Position numbers and translations under genes: made by a program. Under the pieces are notes generated by a model. The model was given only the letters and a program-made list of their open reading frames with translations, did no database searches and was not told the origin of the DNA. Shown piece by piece: positions 6,656-16,042 of a stretch of DNA of 27,794 bases (the stretch's first letter is position 1; every line of letters begins with the position of its first letter). Source of the stretch: an uncultured Chitinophagaceae bacterium (GTDB taxonomy: Bacteria > Bacteroidota > Bacteroidia > Chitinophagales > Chitinophagaceae); assembly GCA_937919945.1 (NCBI GenBank), contig CALESY010000165.1, forward strand, positions 1 through 27,794. The letters run 5' to 3'.

Positions 6656-9600
6656 ATGAATAAATACTTACACGCAATTTCGTGTATATGCTTTTCTATC
6701 CTGCTAATTGGTAACGCCCGCGCACAAGTTCCGGTAGCCAATTTCAGTGCAAGCAGTACATCGGGCTGCTCTCCTATAGTAACTAATTTTACCGATCTTA
6801 GTACAAACAGTCCCACAAGCTGGTATTGGGATTTGGGTAATGGCAGCACATCTACCTTGCAAAACCCATCTACTTCTTACATCACCCCCGGTACGTATAC
6901 TGTTAGCCTGACTGTAACCAATTCCAATGGCACAAACACCAAAACAGTAACCAATTATATTACAGTAGCACCATCGCCAGTAGTAGCTTTTACGGCAGAT
7001 AGTACACCTTCTTGCGTAGGTACAAAAACAGTTACATTTACCAACAATTCAGTACCTGGCGGTACAGGTACAGCCACTTATTTATGGGATTTTGGTGATG
7101 GTACAACCTCTACAGCCACTAGCCCTACTAAAACATACAACACTCCCGGCACGTATACAGTAACACTATTGGTTACCAACGGTAATGGTTGTTCTAAATC
7201 TTTAGTAAAAACAAACTTCATCAAAGTATCAGTAAAGCCAACGGCTGGCTTTACGGCTACAAGCGTTAGTGGTTGTACAGCTCCTGTTACTGCCAGCTTT
7301 ACCAATACCAGCACTGGAGCTACCACATACGACTGGACCTTTGGAGATGGCGGCACATCAACAGCCACCAACCCAACGCATACATATACTGCTACAGGTA
7401 CCTATACAGTACGGCTGATAGCTACTAACTCATTCGGCTGTAAGGATACATTTACAAGTACATCACTTGTATCAATCGGCTCTCCGGTTGCATCGTTCAA
7501 TATGAGTGTATCGAGCGTATGTAGCGGCAAAAATGTAAGTTTCACCAATACATCTACTCCCTCTGGTTATACCAGTGCTTGGAATTTTGGCAATGGCGGC
7601 ACATCAACATCCAATAACCCCACATACAGTTATAGTACATCAGGTACATACACAGTGAGGTTGATAGTTACCAGATCGGGCTGTAGTGATACAGATACAA
7701 AAACCATTACTGTCAACCCGAACCCTTCTGTTAATTTCACGGCTACGCCAACAGATGGTTGTGCTGTACCTTTTTCTACAACATTTAGTAATTCCAGTAC
7801 CAGTGCATCTTCTTACTTATGGCGTTTTGGAGACGGCAATACCTCAGCATCCACCAATCCATCACATACATATACAGCGATTGGTAACTATACTGTTAAG
7901 CTCATTGCTTCTAACAGTTCAGGATGTACGGATTCGTTTACGCGAAATAACTATATAAAAATACAGCAGCCTACAGCTAATATTGTTGTTGGTGCATACT
8001 CTGGCTGTGCGCCGGTAAACGTTAGTTTTGTAGCCAATGTTACTACGCTGATACCTGTAAGTAATTACACATGGAACTTTGGCGATGGCAGCAGTACTGT
8101 ATCTTGTTCTTCTTGCAATACACAATCGCATACATACACTGCATCTGGTACATACACTGTTACACTTACTTACACAACCGGTACAGGTTGCACATATTCT
8201 ACTACTACTACAGTAAATGTAGCCAGTAAACCTGCTGCATCATTTACCGCATCGCCTACAACCATTTGTCCTGGTGCTCCTGTTACGTTCTCTAATGCAT
8301 CCACAGGTGCCACATCATACAGCTGGATTTTTGGCGACGGAGGTACTTCATCTGCTACAAATCCAACATATAGCGGCTACAGCACTGGTACATACAGCGT
8401 TACGCTGATAGCCAATAATAATGGCTGTAGAGATACGCAGACGCGCAGTGCGTATATTACAGTACATCCACCAGAAGCCTATTTTGGTTTGGCAACATCT
8501 TGTTCAAACAGGTATGCCATCACACTTACAGATAGCTCGGTAGGTGCAAATACATATTTATGGAATTTCGGTGATGGTAATACATCCACACAAACGGGTG
8601 GTACACTTACCCATACATATTCAACAACCGGTACAAAAACAGTAACACTTACTGTGGTAAATACAACGTATAGTTGTAGCAGTACCTATACACGTACCAT
8701 AGACATACAGCCATTATCAGCATGGTTCTTCGCCTATGATACAACTATTTGTAAAGGCGAGTCGGCAGCTCTGTCAACACCGCCAAATAGTGCAGTGGTA
8801 GGATACTTCTGGGATTATGGTAATGGCGTTACCTTTAATACCGGTGCGGCTAATGTATTGAATACTTATAGCCAGCCGGGTATATACAGCCCTAAGTTAG
8901 TCGTAACAGACGTGAATGGTTGTAAAGATTCTTTTACAAGAACAAATTACATAAGGGTTGGTGGGCCAACAGTTGATTTTACAGGTTCGCCATTGATAGG
9001 ATGTACACCATTTACAGCCACATTTACAGATAACAGTACACCTAATGGTGGCTTTGCCATCACCAGCCGTACATGGGATTTTGTATATGGTGGTCCGCAA
9101 ACTACTACCAATAGCACCATTTCTTACACCTATATATACAGTGGTACTTGGCCGGTGAAACTAGTTGTAACAGATGCGAACGGTTGCAAAGACTCACTGA
9201 CAAAAAATAACTATGTACTGGCAACCAAGCCTGTTGCACAATTTTACAGCAATGATACAAATGTATGCGTGGGCAGAACAGTTGTTTTTTATAATAACTC
9301 AGGTGGGGCATCATTCAGTTGTGTATGGAGTTTTGGCGATGGAAACACATCTACACAACTTACACCAACACATACTTACAGTGCACCGGGTAATTATACA
9401 GTAAAACTTGTTATTACAGATATGTATGGCTGCAAGGACTCTGTTATTAAAACAGCATACATAAAAGTAAGTACGCCCAATATCAACTTTACCATGAGTG
9501 ATTCAATAGCTAACTGCCCGCCACTGGCAGTAAACTTTACTAATACATCAGTAAACGTTAGCAGCTATACATGGGTGTTTGGTAATGGTAGCCAATCAAC

Positions 9601-12600
9601 AGTTACAAACCCAAGTACGTTATATACCTATCCCGGGGTTTATACAGTAAAGCTTATTGGAACCGCTACATCAGGTTGTAAAGATTCCGTTACAAAAAAC
9701 ATTACCATACTTGGGCCTACCGGTACATTTACATACACTCCTATAGCTGGTTGTAGCCCACTTACAGTAGGCTTCTCTGCCACTACAAGCAATGCCACAT
9801 CGCTGATATGGGATATGAGCAATGGTTTTACACAAACTACAACAGGCAATACATATTCCTACACCTACACACAAACAGGTAAATACGTACCAAAGCTGAT
9901 ATTGAGTGATGGAGCGTCTTGCCTTGTACCCATATTCGGTATTGATACCATTAAGGTAGATAAGATAGATGCAGACTTTACATTCACACCCAACAACCTT
10001 TGTAATGCAGGTACAGTACAATTTACAGATACAGTACTGAGCCAGATAAGCCCTATTTCATCTCGCGCTTGGAACTTTGGTGATGGTGGTACAAGTACTG
10101 TTAAAAATCCATCTCATACATATACCGCACCGGGTACTTATAACGTAAGGCTGATAGCCATCAATACACAAGGCTGTGCAGATACGGTTATAAAAACTGT
10201 TACAATACTTGCTCCGCCAAATGTAACAGCATCTGGCAATCAGGCAATATGTATTGGTGCTACTACATCTACTAACATTACTGCATCGGGCGCAGTATCA
10301 TATACTTGGTCGCCATCTACCGGCTTATCTTGTACCAGCTGTGCAAGTCCAACAGCCAACCCTACAACTACCACTACTTATATCGTAACAGGTACAGACG
10401 GCAATGGCTGCACAGATACTGCCGGTGTTACCGTTACTGTCAATAATAAACCTAATGTTTCAGCTACAGCCAATAACACTTCTATATGTGCAGGCAGTAC
10501 GGCTACATTAACGGCATCAGGTGCTAACACCTATGCATGGACACCAACAGGTAGCTTATCTTGCAGCACTTGTACCAGCACTACCGCTACACCTGCTGTT
10601 AGTACTACATACATAGTTACAGGTACAGATGCTAACGGTTGTACAGATACAGGAAATGTAACTATAACAGTAAATACAGCACCAAATGTAACGGCTACAG
10701 CTAATCAAACAATTTGTATTGGCAGTACTGCCACACTTACAGCCAATGGAGCATCAACGTATGTATGGTCGCCGGTAGGTAGCCTGTCTTGCAGTACTTG
10801 TGCCAGCCCGGTTGCTACACCCAATACCACAACAACTTATACCGTAACAGGTACAGATGCTAATGGCTGTACAGATACAGGTATGGTAACTGTAACGGTT
10901 AATCAGCAACCAACAGTAAGTGCTGGCAGCAATACATCTGTGTGCGATGGGCAACCGGCAACACTCACAGCCAGTGGTGCATCAACTTATCTGTGGTCGC
11001 CTGCGGCAACATTATCTTGCAGTACTTGTGTAAGCCCGGTTGCTACACCAACATCAGCAACAACATATACATTGGTAGGAACAGATGCAAATGGTTGTAT
11101 GGATACAGCAACTGTTACTGTGGGTATCAACAGCAAGCCAAACGTTACCGCAACAACTAACAAGACAGCGGTATGTGCAGGCAGTACTGCCACACTTACA
11201 GCCAATGGAGCTACATCTTATACTTGGGTGCCTGCAGGCACATTGTCTTGCAGTACTTGTGTAAGCCCTGTAGCAACACCAACAGCTATTACAACTTATA
11301 CAGTAACAGGTACAGATGCCAACGGTTGTGTTGATACAGGTAATGTAACAATTACAGTAAATGCTTTACCTGTTGTAACAACTAATGCCAATCAGACAAT
11401 ATGCAATGGCAGCAGCGCCACCCTTACTGCCAACGGTGCAACTACATATGCATGGACACCAACAGGCAGCCTGTCATGCAGCACTTGTGCCAGCCCTGTA
11501 GCTACGCCAACTACCACTACTACATATACCGTAACAGGTACGGATGCCAATGGATGTATAAACACAGCCACTACTACAGTAAATGTAAATGCGAAACCTA
11601 CCGTAACGGCAAGTAGTAATGTTGCAATATGTAATGGCGCAAGCACTACGCTGACAGCTGGTGGTGCTACAACATATGTCTGGACACCTGCAGGCACATT
11701 GTCTTGCAGTACTTGCGTAAGCCCTGTAGTAACACCAACTACTACAACTACTTATACTGTAACGGGTACTGACGGCAATGGTTGTACAAACACAGCCACC
11801 GTTACTGTAACCGTAAATAATAAACCAAACGTTACTGCTGCAGGTAGCAATGTAATATGCGAGGGGTCAGGTACAACCCTTACTGCTAACGGTGCAAGTA
11901 CCTATGTCTGGACACCTGCTACAGGCTTATCTTGTACTACTTGTACATCACCAACGGCTTCCCCTGTAGTTAATACTACTTATATAGTGACGGGTACAGA
12001 TGCTAATGGCTGTACCGATACAGGTATTATAACTGTAACTGTAAATACAAGGCCGACCGTAAATGCAGGACTTGACAGAGAAATATGCTTAGGTTCATCT
12101 GTATCATTATCTGCCAGCGGTGCATCAACATACCAATGGTCGCCATCTACAGGTTTATCTTGCAGCAGTTGTGCAAGCCCCAATGCATCGCCAACAGTTA
12201 CAACTACATATAGTGTGATAGGGGTGGATGCTAATAGCTGTAGAGATACAGATCAGGTTGTAGTAACCGTTAATCCGTTACCGGTAGTAACGGCAAGTGG
12301 CACACAGTCTGTATGTGTGGGTAGCGGTGCTACGTTATCAGTTACGGGTGCTGCAACGTACTCTTGGTCGCCTGTGGGCAGCTTATCTTGCAGTACGTGT
12401 ACAAGCCCTGTGGCTACCCCTTCAGTTACTACTACTTATATTGTAACTGGTACAGATCTTAAAGGTTGTATTGATACAGGTACTGCTACAGTTACTGTTA
12501 ACCCAATACCTGTGGTAGTTGTTGGTGGCGGCAAGACAATATGCGAAGGAGATGCAGCGCCATTAAATGTAAGTGGCGCAAGTACATATATCTGGACGCC

Positions 12601-13948
12601 CGCAACGGGTCTGTCTTGTGTAACTTGTACCAACCCAATAGCAACGCCTACAGCTACTATTACCTATACGGTAACTGGTACTACTAATGGTTGTTCATCT
12701 TCAGCATCTACTACCGTTACGGTGCTTCCGAAGCCAATACTCTACCCGAGTCAGGATGCTACTATATGTGAAGGCAATAGTACACAACTGAATGTAATAG
12801 GTGCAACTGCATATTCTTGGTCGCCGACAAATGGATTGTCTTGTATTAACTGCCCTGATCCTTTAGCATCACCAACCACCACTACTATATATACCGTAAC
12901 AGGCACAGGCTCTGATGGTTGCAGCAATACAGCTAACATCAAAGTAACAGTTAATCCAAAACCGGATGTAAATGCAGGAGAAGATATTACAATATGCGCT
13001 GGCTCATCTACTCAACTGAGTGTAACAGGCGGCGGAACGTACGAGTGGTTACAACCAAATAATACTTTGTCTTGCATAAATTGCTCGACCCCAATAGCAA
13101 AACCAACGGCGCAAACTACCTACACAGTTGTAGGCTTTGACAACATAGGTTGCAGCGATACAGATAAAGTAACGGTATCTATTATAGAAAAAGGACCTGT
13201 AAGCTTCGGGCCTGATGCAGCATTCTGTAAAGGTGAATCGGCAGAGCTATACGCAATGGGTGGTTCATCATATACATGGATACCTGCAGATGGTGTAGAT
13301 GATAATAAAGCGGCAAGGGTAAAAGTAAGTCCGACAGCTACAACACGTTATGCTGTAATAGTAAAACAAGGTGATTGCTTTACCGATACCGGTTACATCA
13401 ACGTTGTAGTACACGATTTACCTGAAGTAGAACTTGGCCCTGACGTTACCATTGGTGGAGGTAACAGCATACTACTGAATGCTAAAGGCAATAACATAAC
13501 AAAATATGAGTGGACACCTGCCAATGATTTGAGTTGTTACGATTGTGCTACACCAACTGCATCGCCACGTCGCACAACCAAGTATGTAGTGAATGTAACA
13601 AGTGGATTTAACTGTACTGCATCAGACGATATAACAGTTCGTGTAACATGCGATAAAACACAGCTATTCCTTGCCAACACTTTTACACCTAACAATGATG
13701 GTGTGAATGATAGGTTCTTCCCGCAGGGAAAAGGCATAACGGAAGTAAAGAGTTTCCGTATATACAGCCGGTGGGGCGAATTGATTTTTGCACGAGAGAA
13801 TATGAAGATTAACGACCCCTCTATAGGTTGGGATGGTACTTACAAAAACACGCCGTTGAAACCCGATGTGTTTGTGTATATGGTAAATGCGTTTTGCGAA
13901 TCGGGTGAGCCAATAGAGCTGAAGGGCGATATATCAATAGTGAGGTAA
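6656..13948 (+). CDS. Giant T9SS type B cargo protein: 14 PKD domains, 15 cysteine-rich Ig-like repeats, gliding-motility C-terminal domain
   Basis: A 2430-residue secreted surface protein, probably an adhesin. The ATG at 6656 begins a clear Sec signal peptide (cleavage after the Ala-Arg-Ala-Gln region, about residue 24). An in-frame TTG at 6557 would bury that signal behind 33 unrelated residues. Residues 25 to about 1185 hold 14 PKD beta-sandwich domains, recognisable by WxFGDGxTS, NPTHTY and GTYTVxLI. Residues about 1186-2331 hold 15 Ig-like repeats of about 76 residues with pattern IC-x-G, WSP, LSC-x-x-C, ATP, TTTYxVTGTD and NGC. The last 100 residues (from Cys at 13649) contain FTPNNDGVND, FRIYSRWGELIF, GWDGTYKN and VFVYMVNA, the T9SS type B sorting domain. 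Thr/Ser content is very high. A PorP/SprF gene follows after 28 bp and is presumably its secretion partner. The ligand or surface bound is unknown. Confidence 0.9.
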   Translation: MNKYLHAISCICFSILLIGNARAQVPVANFSASSTSGCSPIVTNFTDLSTNSPTSWYWDLGNGSTSTLQNPSTSYITPGTYTVSLTVTNSNGTNTKTVTNYITVAPSPVVAFTADSTPSCVGTKTVTFTNNSVPGGTGTATYLWDFGDGTTSTATSPTKTYNTPGTYTVTLLVTNGNGCSKSLVKTNFIKVSVKPTAGFTATSVSGCTAPVTASFTNTSTGATTYDWTFGDGGTSTATNPTHTYTATGTYTVRLIATNSFGCKDTFTSTSLVSIGSPVASFNMSVSSVCSGKNVSFTNTSTPSGYTSAWNFGNGGTSTSNNPTYSYSTSGTYTVRLIVTRSGCSDTDTKTITVNPNPSVNFTATPTDGCAVPFSTTFSNSSTSASSYLWRFGDGNTSASTNPSHTYTAIGNYTVKLIASNSSGCTDSFTRNNYIKIQQPTANIVVGAYSGCAPVNVSFVANVTTLIPVSNYTWNFGDGSSTVSCSSCNTQSHTYTASGTYTVTLTYTTGTGCTYSTTTTVNVASKPAASFTASPTTICPGAPVTFSNASTGATSYSWIFGDGGTSSATNPTYSGYSTGTYSVTLIANNNGCRDTQTRSAYITVHPPEAYFGLATSCSNRYAITLTDSSVGANTYLWNFGDGNTSTQTGGTLTHTYSTTGTKTVTLTVVNTTYSCSSTYTRTIDIQPLSAWFFAYDTTICKGESAALSTPPNSAVVGYFWDYGNGVTFNTGAANVLNTYSQPGIYSPKLVVTDVNGCKDSFTRTNYIRVGGPTVDFTGSPLIGCTPFTATFTDNSTPNGGFAITSRTWDFVYGGPQTTTNSTISYTYIYSGTWPVKLVVTDANGCKDSLTKNNYVLATKPVAQFYSNDTNVCVGRTVVFYNNSGGASFSCVWSFGDGNTSTQLTPTHTYSAPGNYTVKLVITDMYGCKDSVIKTAYIKVSTPNINFTMSDSIANCPPLAVNFTNTSVNVSSYTWVFGNGSQSTVTNPSTLYTYPGVYTVKLIGTATSGCKDSVTKNITILGPTGTFTYTPIAGCSPLTVGFSATTSNATSLIWDMSNGFTQTTTGNTYSYTYTQTGKYVPKLILSDGASCLVPIFGIDTIKVDKIDADFTFTPNNLCNAGTVQFTDTVLSQISPISSRAWNFGDGGTSTVKNPSHTYTAPGTYNVRLIAINTQGCADTVIKTVTILAPPNVTASGNQAICIGATTSTNITASGAVSYTWSPSTGLSCTSCASPTANPTTTTTYIVTGTDGNGCTDTAGVTVTVNNKPNVSATANNTSICAGSTATLTASGANTYAWTPTGSLSCSTCTSTTATPAVSTTYIVTGTDANGCTDTGNVTITVNTAPNVTATANQTICIGSTATLTANGASTYVWSPVGSLSCSTCASPVATPNTTTTYTVTGTDANGCTDTGMVTVTVNQQPTVSAGSNTSVCDGQPATLTASGASTYLWSPAATLSCSTCVSPVATPTSATTYTLVGTDANGCMDTATVTVGINSKPNVTATTNKTAVCAGSTATLTANGATSYTWVPAGTLSCSTCVSPVATPTAITTYTVTGTDANGCVDTGNVTITVNALPVVTTNANQTICNGSSATLTANGATTYAWTPTGSLSCSTCASPVATPTTTTTYTVTGTDANGCINTATTTVNVNAKPTVTASSNVAICNGASTTLTAGGATTYVWTPAGTLSCSTCVSPVVTPTTTTTYTVTGTDGNGCTNTATVTVTVNNKPNVTAAGSNVICEGSGTTLTANGASTYVWTPATGLSCTTCTSPTASPVVNTTYIVTGTDANGCTDTGIITVTVNTRPTVNAGLDREICLGSSVSLSASGASTYQWSPSTGLSCSSCASPNASPTVTTTYSVIGVDANSCRDTDQVVVTVNPLPVVTASGTQSVCVGSGATLSVTGAATYSWSPVGSLSCSTCTSPVATPSVTTTYIVTGTDLKGCIDTGTATVTVNPIPVVVVGGGKTICEGDAAPLNVSGASTYIWTPATGLSCVTCTNPIATPTATITYTVTGTTNGCSSSASTTVTVLPKPILYPSQDATICEGNSTQLNVIGATAYSWSPTNGLSCINCPDPLASPTTTTIYTVTGTGSDGCSNTANIKVTVNPKPDVNAGEDITICAGSSTQLSVTGGGTYEWLQPNNTLSCINCSTPIAKPTAQTTYTVVGFDNIGCSDTDKVTVSIIEKGPVSFGPDAAFCKGESAELYAMGGSSYTWIPADGVDDNKAARVKVSPTATTRYAVIVKQGDCFTDTGYINVVVHDLPEVELGPDVTIGGGNSILLNAKGNNITKYEWTPANDLSCYDCATPTASPRRTTKYVVNVTSGFNCTASDDITVRVTCDKTQLFLANTFTPNNDGVNDRFFPQGKGITEVKSFRIYSRWGELIFARENMKINDPSIGWDGTYKNTPLKPDVFVYMVNAFCESGEPIELKGDISIVR
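6728..10210 (+). repeat. Tandem array encoding 14 PKD domains
   Basis: Each unit is roughly 80 codons and encodes a PKD fold with the core W-x-FGDG or its variants. Units have diverged considerably at the DNA level. Unit 10 has lost the GDG turn (WDFVYGGPQ) and unit 13 has WDMSNG. Nearly every unit carries one Cys near its start and one in a GC-x-D motif near its end, suggesting one disulfide per domain. Confidence 0.85.
10211..13648 (+). repeat. Tandem array encoding 15 four-cysteine Ig-like repeats (~230 bp unit)
   Basis: Units are 76-78 codons, e.g. unit 1 at 10211-10444, unit 2 at 10445-10675, unit 3 from 10676. Central units are similar enough at the DNA level to share exact tracts: 10721-10752 and 11180-11211 are identical over 32 bp, two unit lengths apart. 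Units 14 and 15 are degenerate, unit 14 lacking the C-x-x-C pair and unit 15 lacking the first Cys. Confidence 0.85.
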
Positions 13949-13976
13949 TAATAAGAATGTAACTGCTAAACATAGT

Positions 13977-15041
13977 ATGATGAAGAAATTTTTAACACTC
14001 CTGCTTTCCGTTGCACTGTACCATACGGTGCCGGCGCAGGATATACATTTCTCGCAGTTTTATGAAAATGCCATATTGCGCAACCCCGCGCTTACAGGCA
14101 TTTTCAGTGGCGACTATAAAGCGGGTGTAAACTACCGTACACAATGGAGCAACATATCTGTACCTTTCCAAACCATGTTGGCATCTGCCGAAACGCGCAT
14201 TGCGGTAAACAGGGAAGTGGGCGACTATATTAGCTTTGGCGTAGCTGCAACCTATGATAAAGCGGGCAGTATCAACTTCACCAGTATGCAGGTGTACCCC
14301 GCTATCAACTATAATAAAGTAATGGCAGATGGCCGCCGTTCTTATTTATCGGTTGGCTTTACAGGAGGCTATATACAGCGTGCATTCGATTTATCTAAAG
14401 CTACTTTCAGTACCCAATATCAAAATGGTGGCTACGACCAAACTGCCGCTACGGGTGAAAATCTGCAAAACGTATCGCTCAGTGCATACGACCTTGGTGC
14501 GGGCATCAGCTTTAACAGCACTGTAGGCCCTACGCGCAATATCAATTATTACATAGGTATGGCAGGCTTTCACGTGGCTCGTCCCAAACAATCGTTTACA
14601 GGACAGGGAGATATACTACGCCTGGATACAAAGTGGACCGGCAACCTTGGTGTACGTGCCAACCTTACCCAGCAGATAGGACTTACTATTCATGCCAACT
14701 ATACAACACAAGGACCGTACACACAAATAATAGGAGGAGGCTTAATAAGTTGGCGTAATAACCCCGAGTTGTCAAAAGCTATCGTATTATACGCAGGCGC
14801 TTTTGTACGCGTAAAAGACTCTTGGATACCTACTGTAAAAGTTGACTACAACCAATACTCACTCACCCTTTCTTACGACTTTAATACATCAACCCTGAAG
14901 CCTGCCACCAATGGCACTGCAGGGTACGAAATATCATTATTTGTGCGTGGCAAGTACAAGCATCGCGATGGCTACCGCAGCAGCGTAGCATGTCCGCGTT
15001 TTGAGCAGATGCTGGAAGGCGATGGCACAACACAATTTTAG
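13977..15041 (+). CDS. PorP/SprF family type IX secretion system membrane protein
   Basis: A 354-residue outer-membrane beta-barrel protein of the PorP/SprF family. In Flavobacterium johnsoniae, SprF is needed for secretion of the adhesin SprB, and paralogues typically lie directly downstream of type B cargo genes, as here. A signal peptide of about 20 residues (ending VPAQ) is followed by the hallmark DIHFSQFYENAILRNPALTG and the motif YRTQWSNISVPFQT. The rest alternates short amphipathic strands, ending with a Cys-containing tail (RSSVACPRFEQM). Tandem ATGs at 13977 and 13980 are equivalent starts. It is co-oriented with the adhesin gene, 28 bp downstream without a terminator between them, so co-transcription is expected. 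Transcription should stop at the hairpin at 15064-15091. Confidence 0.92.
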   Translation: MMKKFLTLLLSVALYHTVPAQDIHFSQFYENAILRNPALTGIFSGDYKAGVNYRTQWSNISVPFQTMLASAETRIAVNREVGDYISFGVAATYDKAGSINFTSMQVYPAINYNKVMADGRRSYLSVGFTGGYIQRAFDLSKATFSTQYQNGGYDQTAATGENLQNVSLSAYDLGAGISFNSTVGPTRNINYYIGMAGFHVARPKQSFTGQGDILRLDTKWTGNLGVRANLTQQIGLTIHANYTTQGPYTQIIGGGLISWRNNPELSKAIVLYAGAFVRVKDSWIPTVKVDYNQYSLTLSYDFNTSTLKPATNGTAGYEISLFVRGKYKHRDGYRSSVACPRFEQMLEGDGTTQF

Positions 15042-15063
15042 CGTTACATATAGAGGATAGAAA

Positions 15064-15091
15064 AAAGCGATGGGTGTCTACCCATCGCTTT
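15064..15091. terminator. Bidirectional Rho-independent terminator between porP/sprF and the response regulator gene
   Basis: AAAGCGATGGGT (15064-15075), loop GTCT, ACCCATCGCTTT (15080-15091) form a perfect 12-bp stem. It is flanked by A-runs to the left and GCCTTTTAT to the right, so it can serve both converging genes. Confidence 0.88.
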
Positions 15092-15118
15092 GCCTTTTAT
15101 GAGATTGTTGTAAAATGC

Positions 15119-15811
15119 TTATTGGTTGTACACAAACTTAAAGCCTATACCGTGTATGGTTTGTAATTCTACACCAGGCTGCTCCTTAATAAACTTACGC
15201 ACTTTGGTAATGAACACGTCCATACTACGCCCGAGAAAGTAATCTTCCTTACCCCATACATTGAGTAGTATTTCATCGCGTTTCAATACACGGTTGGCAT
15301 TTTGGACAAGGTATTTTATCAGGTCGGCCTCGCGTTGCGTCAGTTGGTGTTCTACCTTATCGTTTTTCAATACCAGATTATTATAGTCAAACTGCAGCGT
15401 ACCCAACATTACGTCAGACGGAGAATCTTCTTCTTTCTTCTTTGTTCGTTTCAGAAATACTTCTAAACGCAACAAAAGCTCCTGCATATTGAACGGCTTG
15501 GTAATATAATCGTCCGCACCGCTACGGAAGCCCGCAATCTTGTCATCATCCATATTTTTAGATGTGAGCAACAATATGGGGATGCTTTCATTTTTCTGTC
15601 GTATCTGTGTAGCCAGATGCATACCGTCTTTTTTAGGCAGCATTACATCCAGCAGGCAAACGTCAAAATTGTGCTTCATAAACTGAGCCCATGCGGTTTC
15701 AGCATCTGCACAATGTATTACATCATAGCCGTTATTCGACAGGCTGTCGCGCACCACATAACTTAATGTCGGATCATCCTCTACTAATAGTATTTTGGCT
15801 TTATCGGGCAT
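15119..15811 (-). CDS. OmpR/PhoB-family two-component response regulator
   Basis: A 230-residue transcription factor with an N-terminal receiver domain (residues 5-120) and a C-terminal winged-helix DNA-binding domain (about 133-228). The acidic pocket is E11-D12-D13, the phospho-acceptor is D55 in LLDVMLPKKDG, and the switch/lysine residues are T83 and K105 in DDYITKPF, so it should be phosphorylatable. The effector half has QLTQREADLIKYLVQNANRV, WGKEDYFLGRSMDVFITKVR and a GIGFKF end, standard for OmpR. It resembles the RprY-type regulators common in Bacteroidota, but orthology is not certain. No sensor kinase is adjacent, so it is an orphan regulator in this window. An imperfect inverted repeat lies 25 bp upstream of its ATG. 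Confidence 0.93.
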   Translation of the reverse strand: MPDKAKILLVEDDPTLSYVVRDSLSNNGYDVIHCADAETAWAQFMKHNFDVCLLDVMLPKKDGMHLATQIRQKNESIPILLLTSKNMDDDKIAGFRSGADDYITKPFNMQELLLRLEVFLKRTKKKEEDSPSDVMLGTLQFDYNNLVLKNDKVEHQLTQREADLIKYLVQNANRVLKRDEILLNVWGKEDYFLGRSMDVFITKVRKFIKEQPGVELQTIHGIGFKFVYNQ

Positions 15812-15835
15812 ACGTATCTATATGTTTATCTTTCT

Positions 15836-15855
15836 GGGTATGCGTAAGCACACCC
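15836..15855. promoter_or_regulatory. Inverted repeat upstream of the response regulator
   Basis: GGGTATGC (15836-15843), spacer GTAA, GCACACCC (15848-15855): seven of eight positions pair. Its place in the 231-bp gap between the divergent regulator and lipoprotein genes makes it a candidate operator, for example for autoregulation. The remainder of this gap shows no other clear element. Confidence 0.25.
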
Positions 15856-16042
15856 TATCCGTTTTCAAAATCAGTACTTGCAATATACGCAAACAAGCGT
15901 CTTATGCAGCATGGCATTTGCCTTTTTCAGCACTTAAAAATAAGCAAAACCCTTTGCCTGTGCAAGTTCGTATATTAATATTTTGTCGAATTATGTAGGC
16001 TTAACACACATTATGTATTATATTCAACAATCTTTGTTTTAC

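Noticed and set aside
10211..13648. Regularly spaced repeats reminiscent of a CRISPR array
   Set aside because: The units are about 230 bp, continuously coding in one frame and similar throughout. There are no short repeats with unique spacers and no cas genes.
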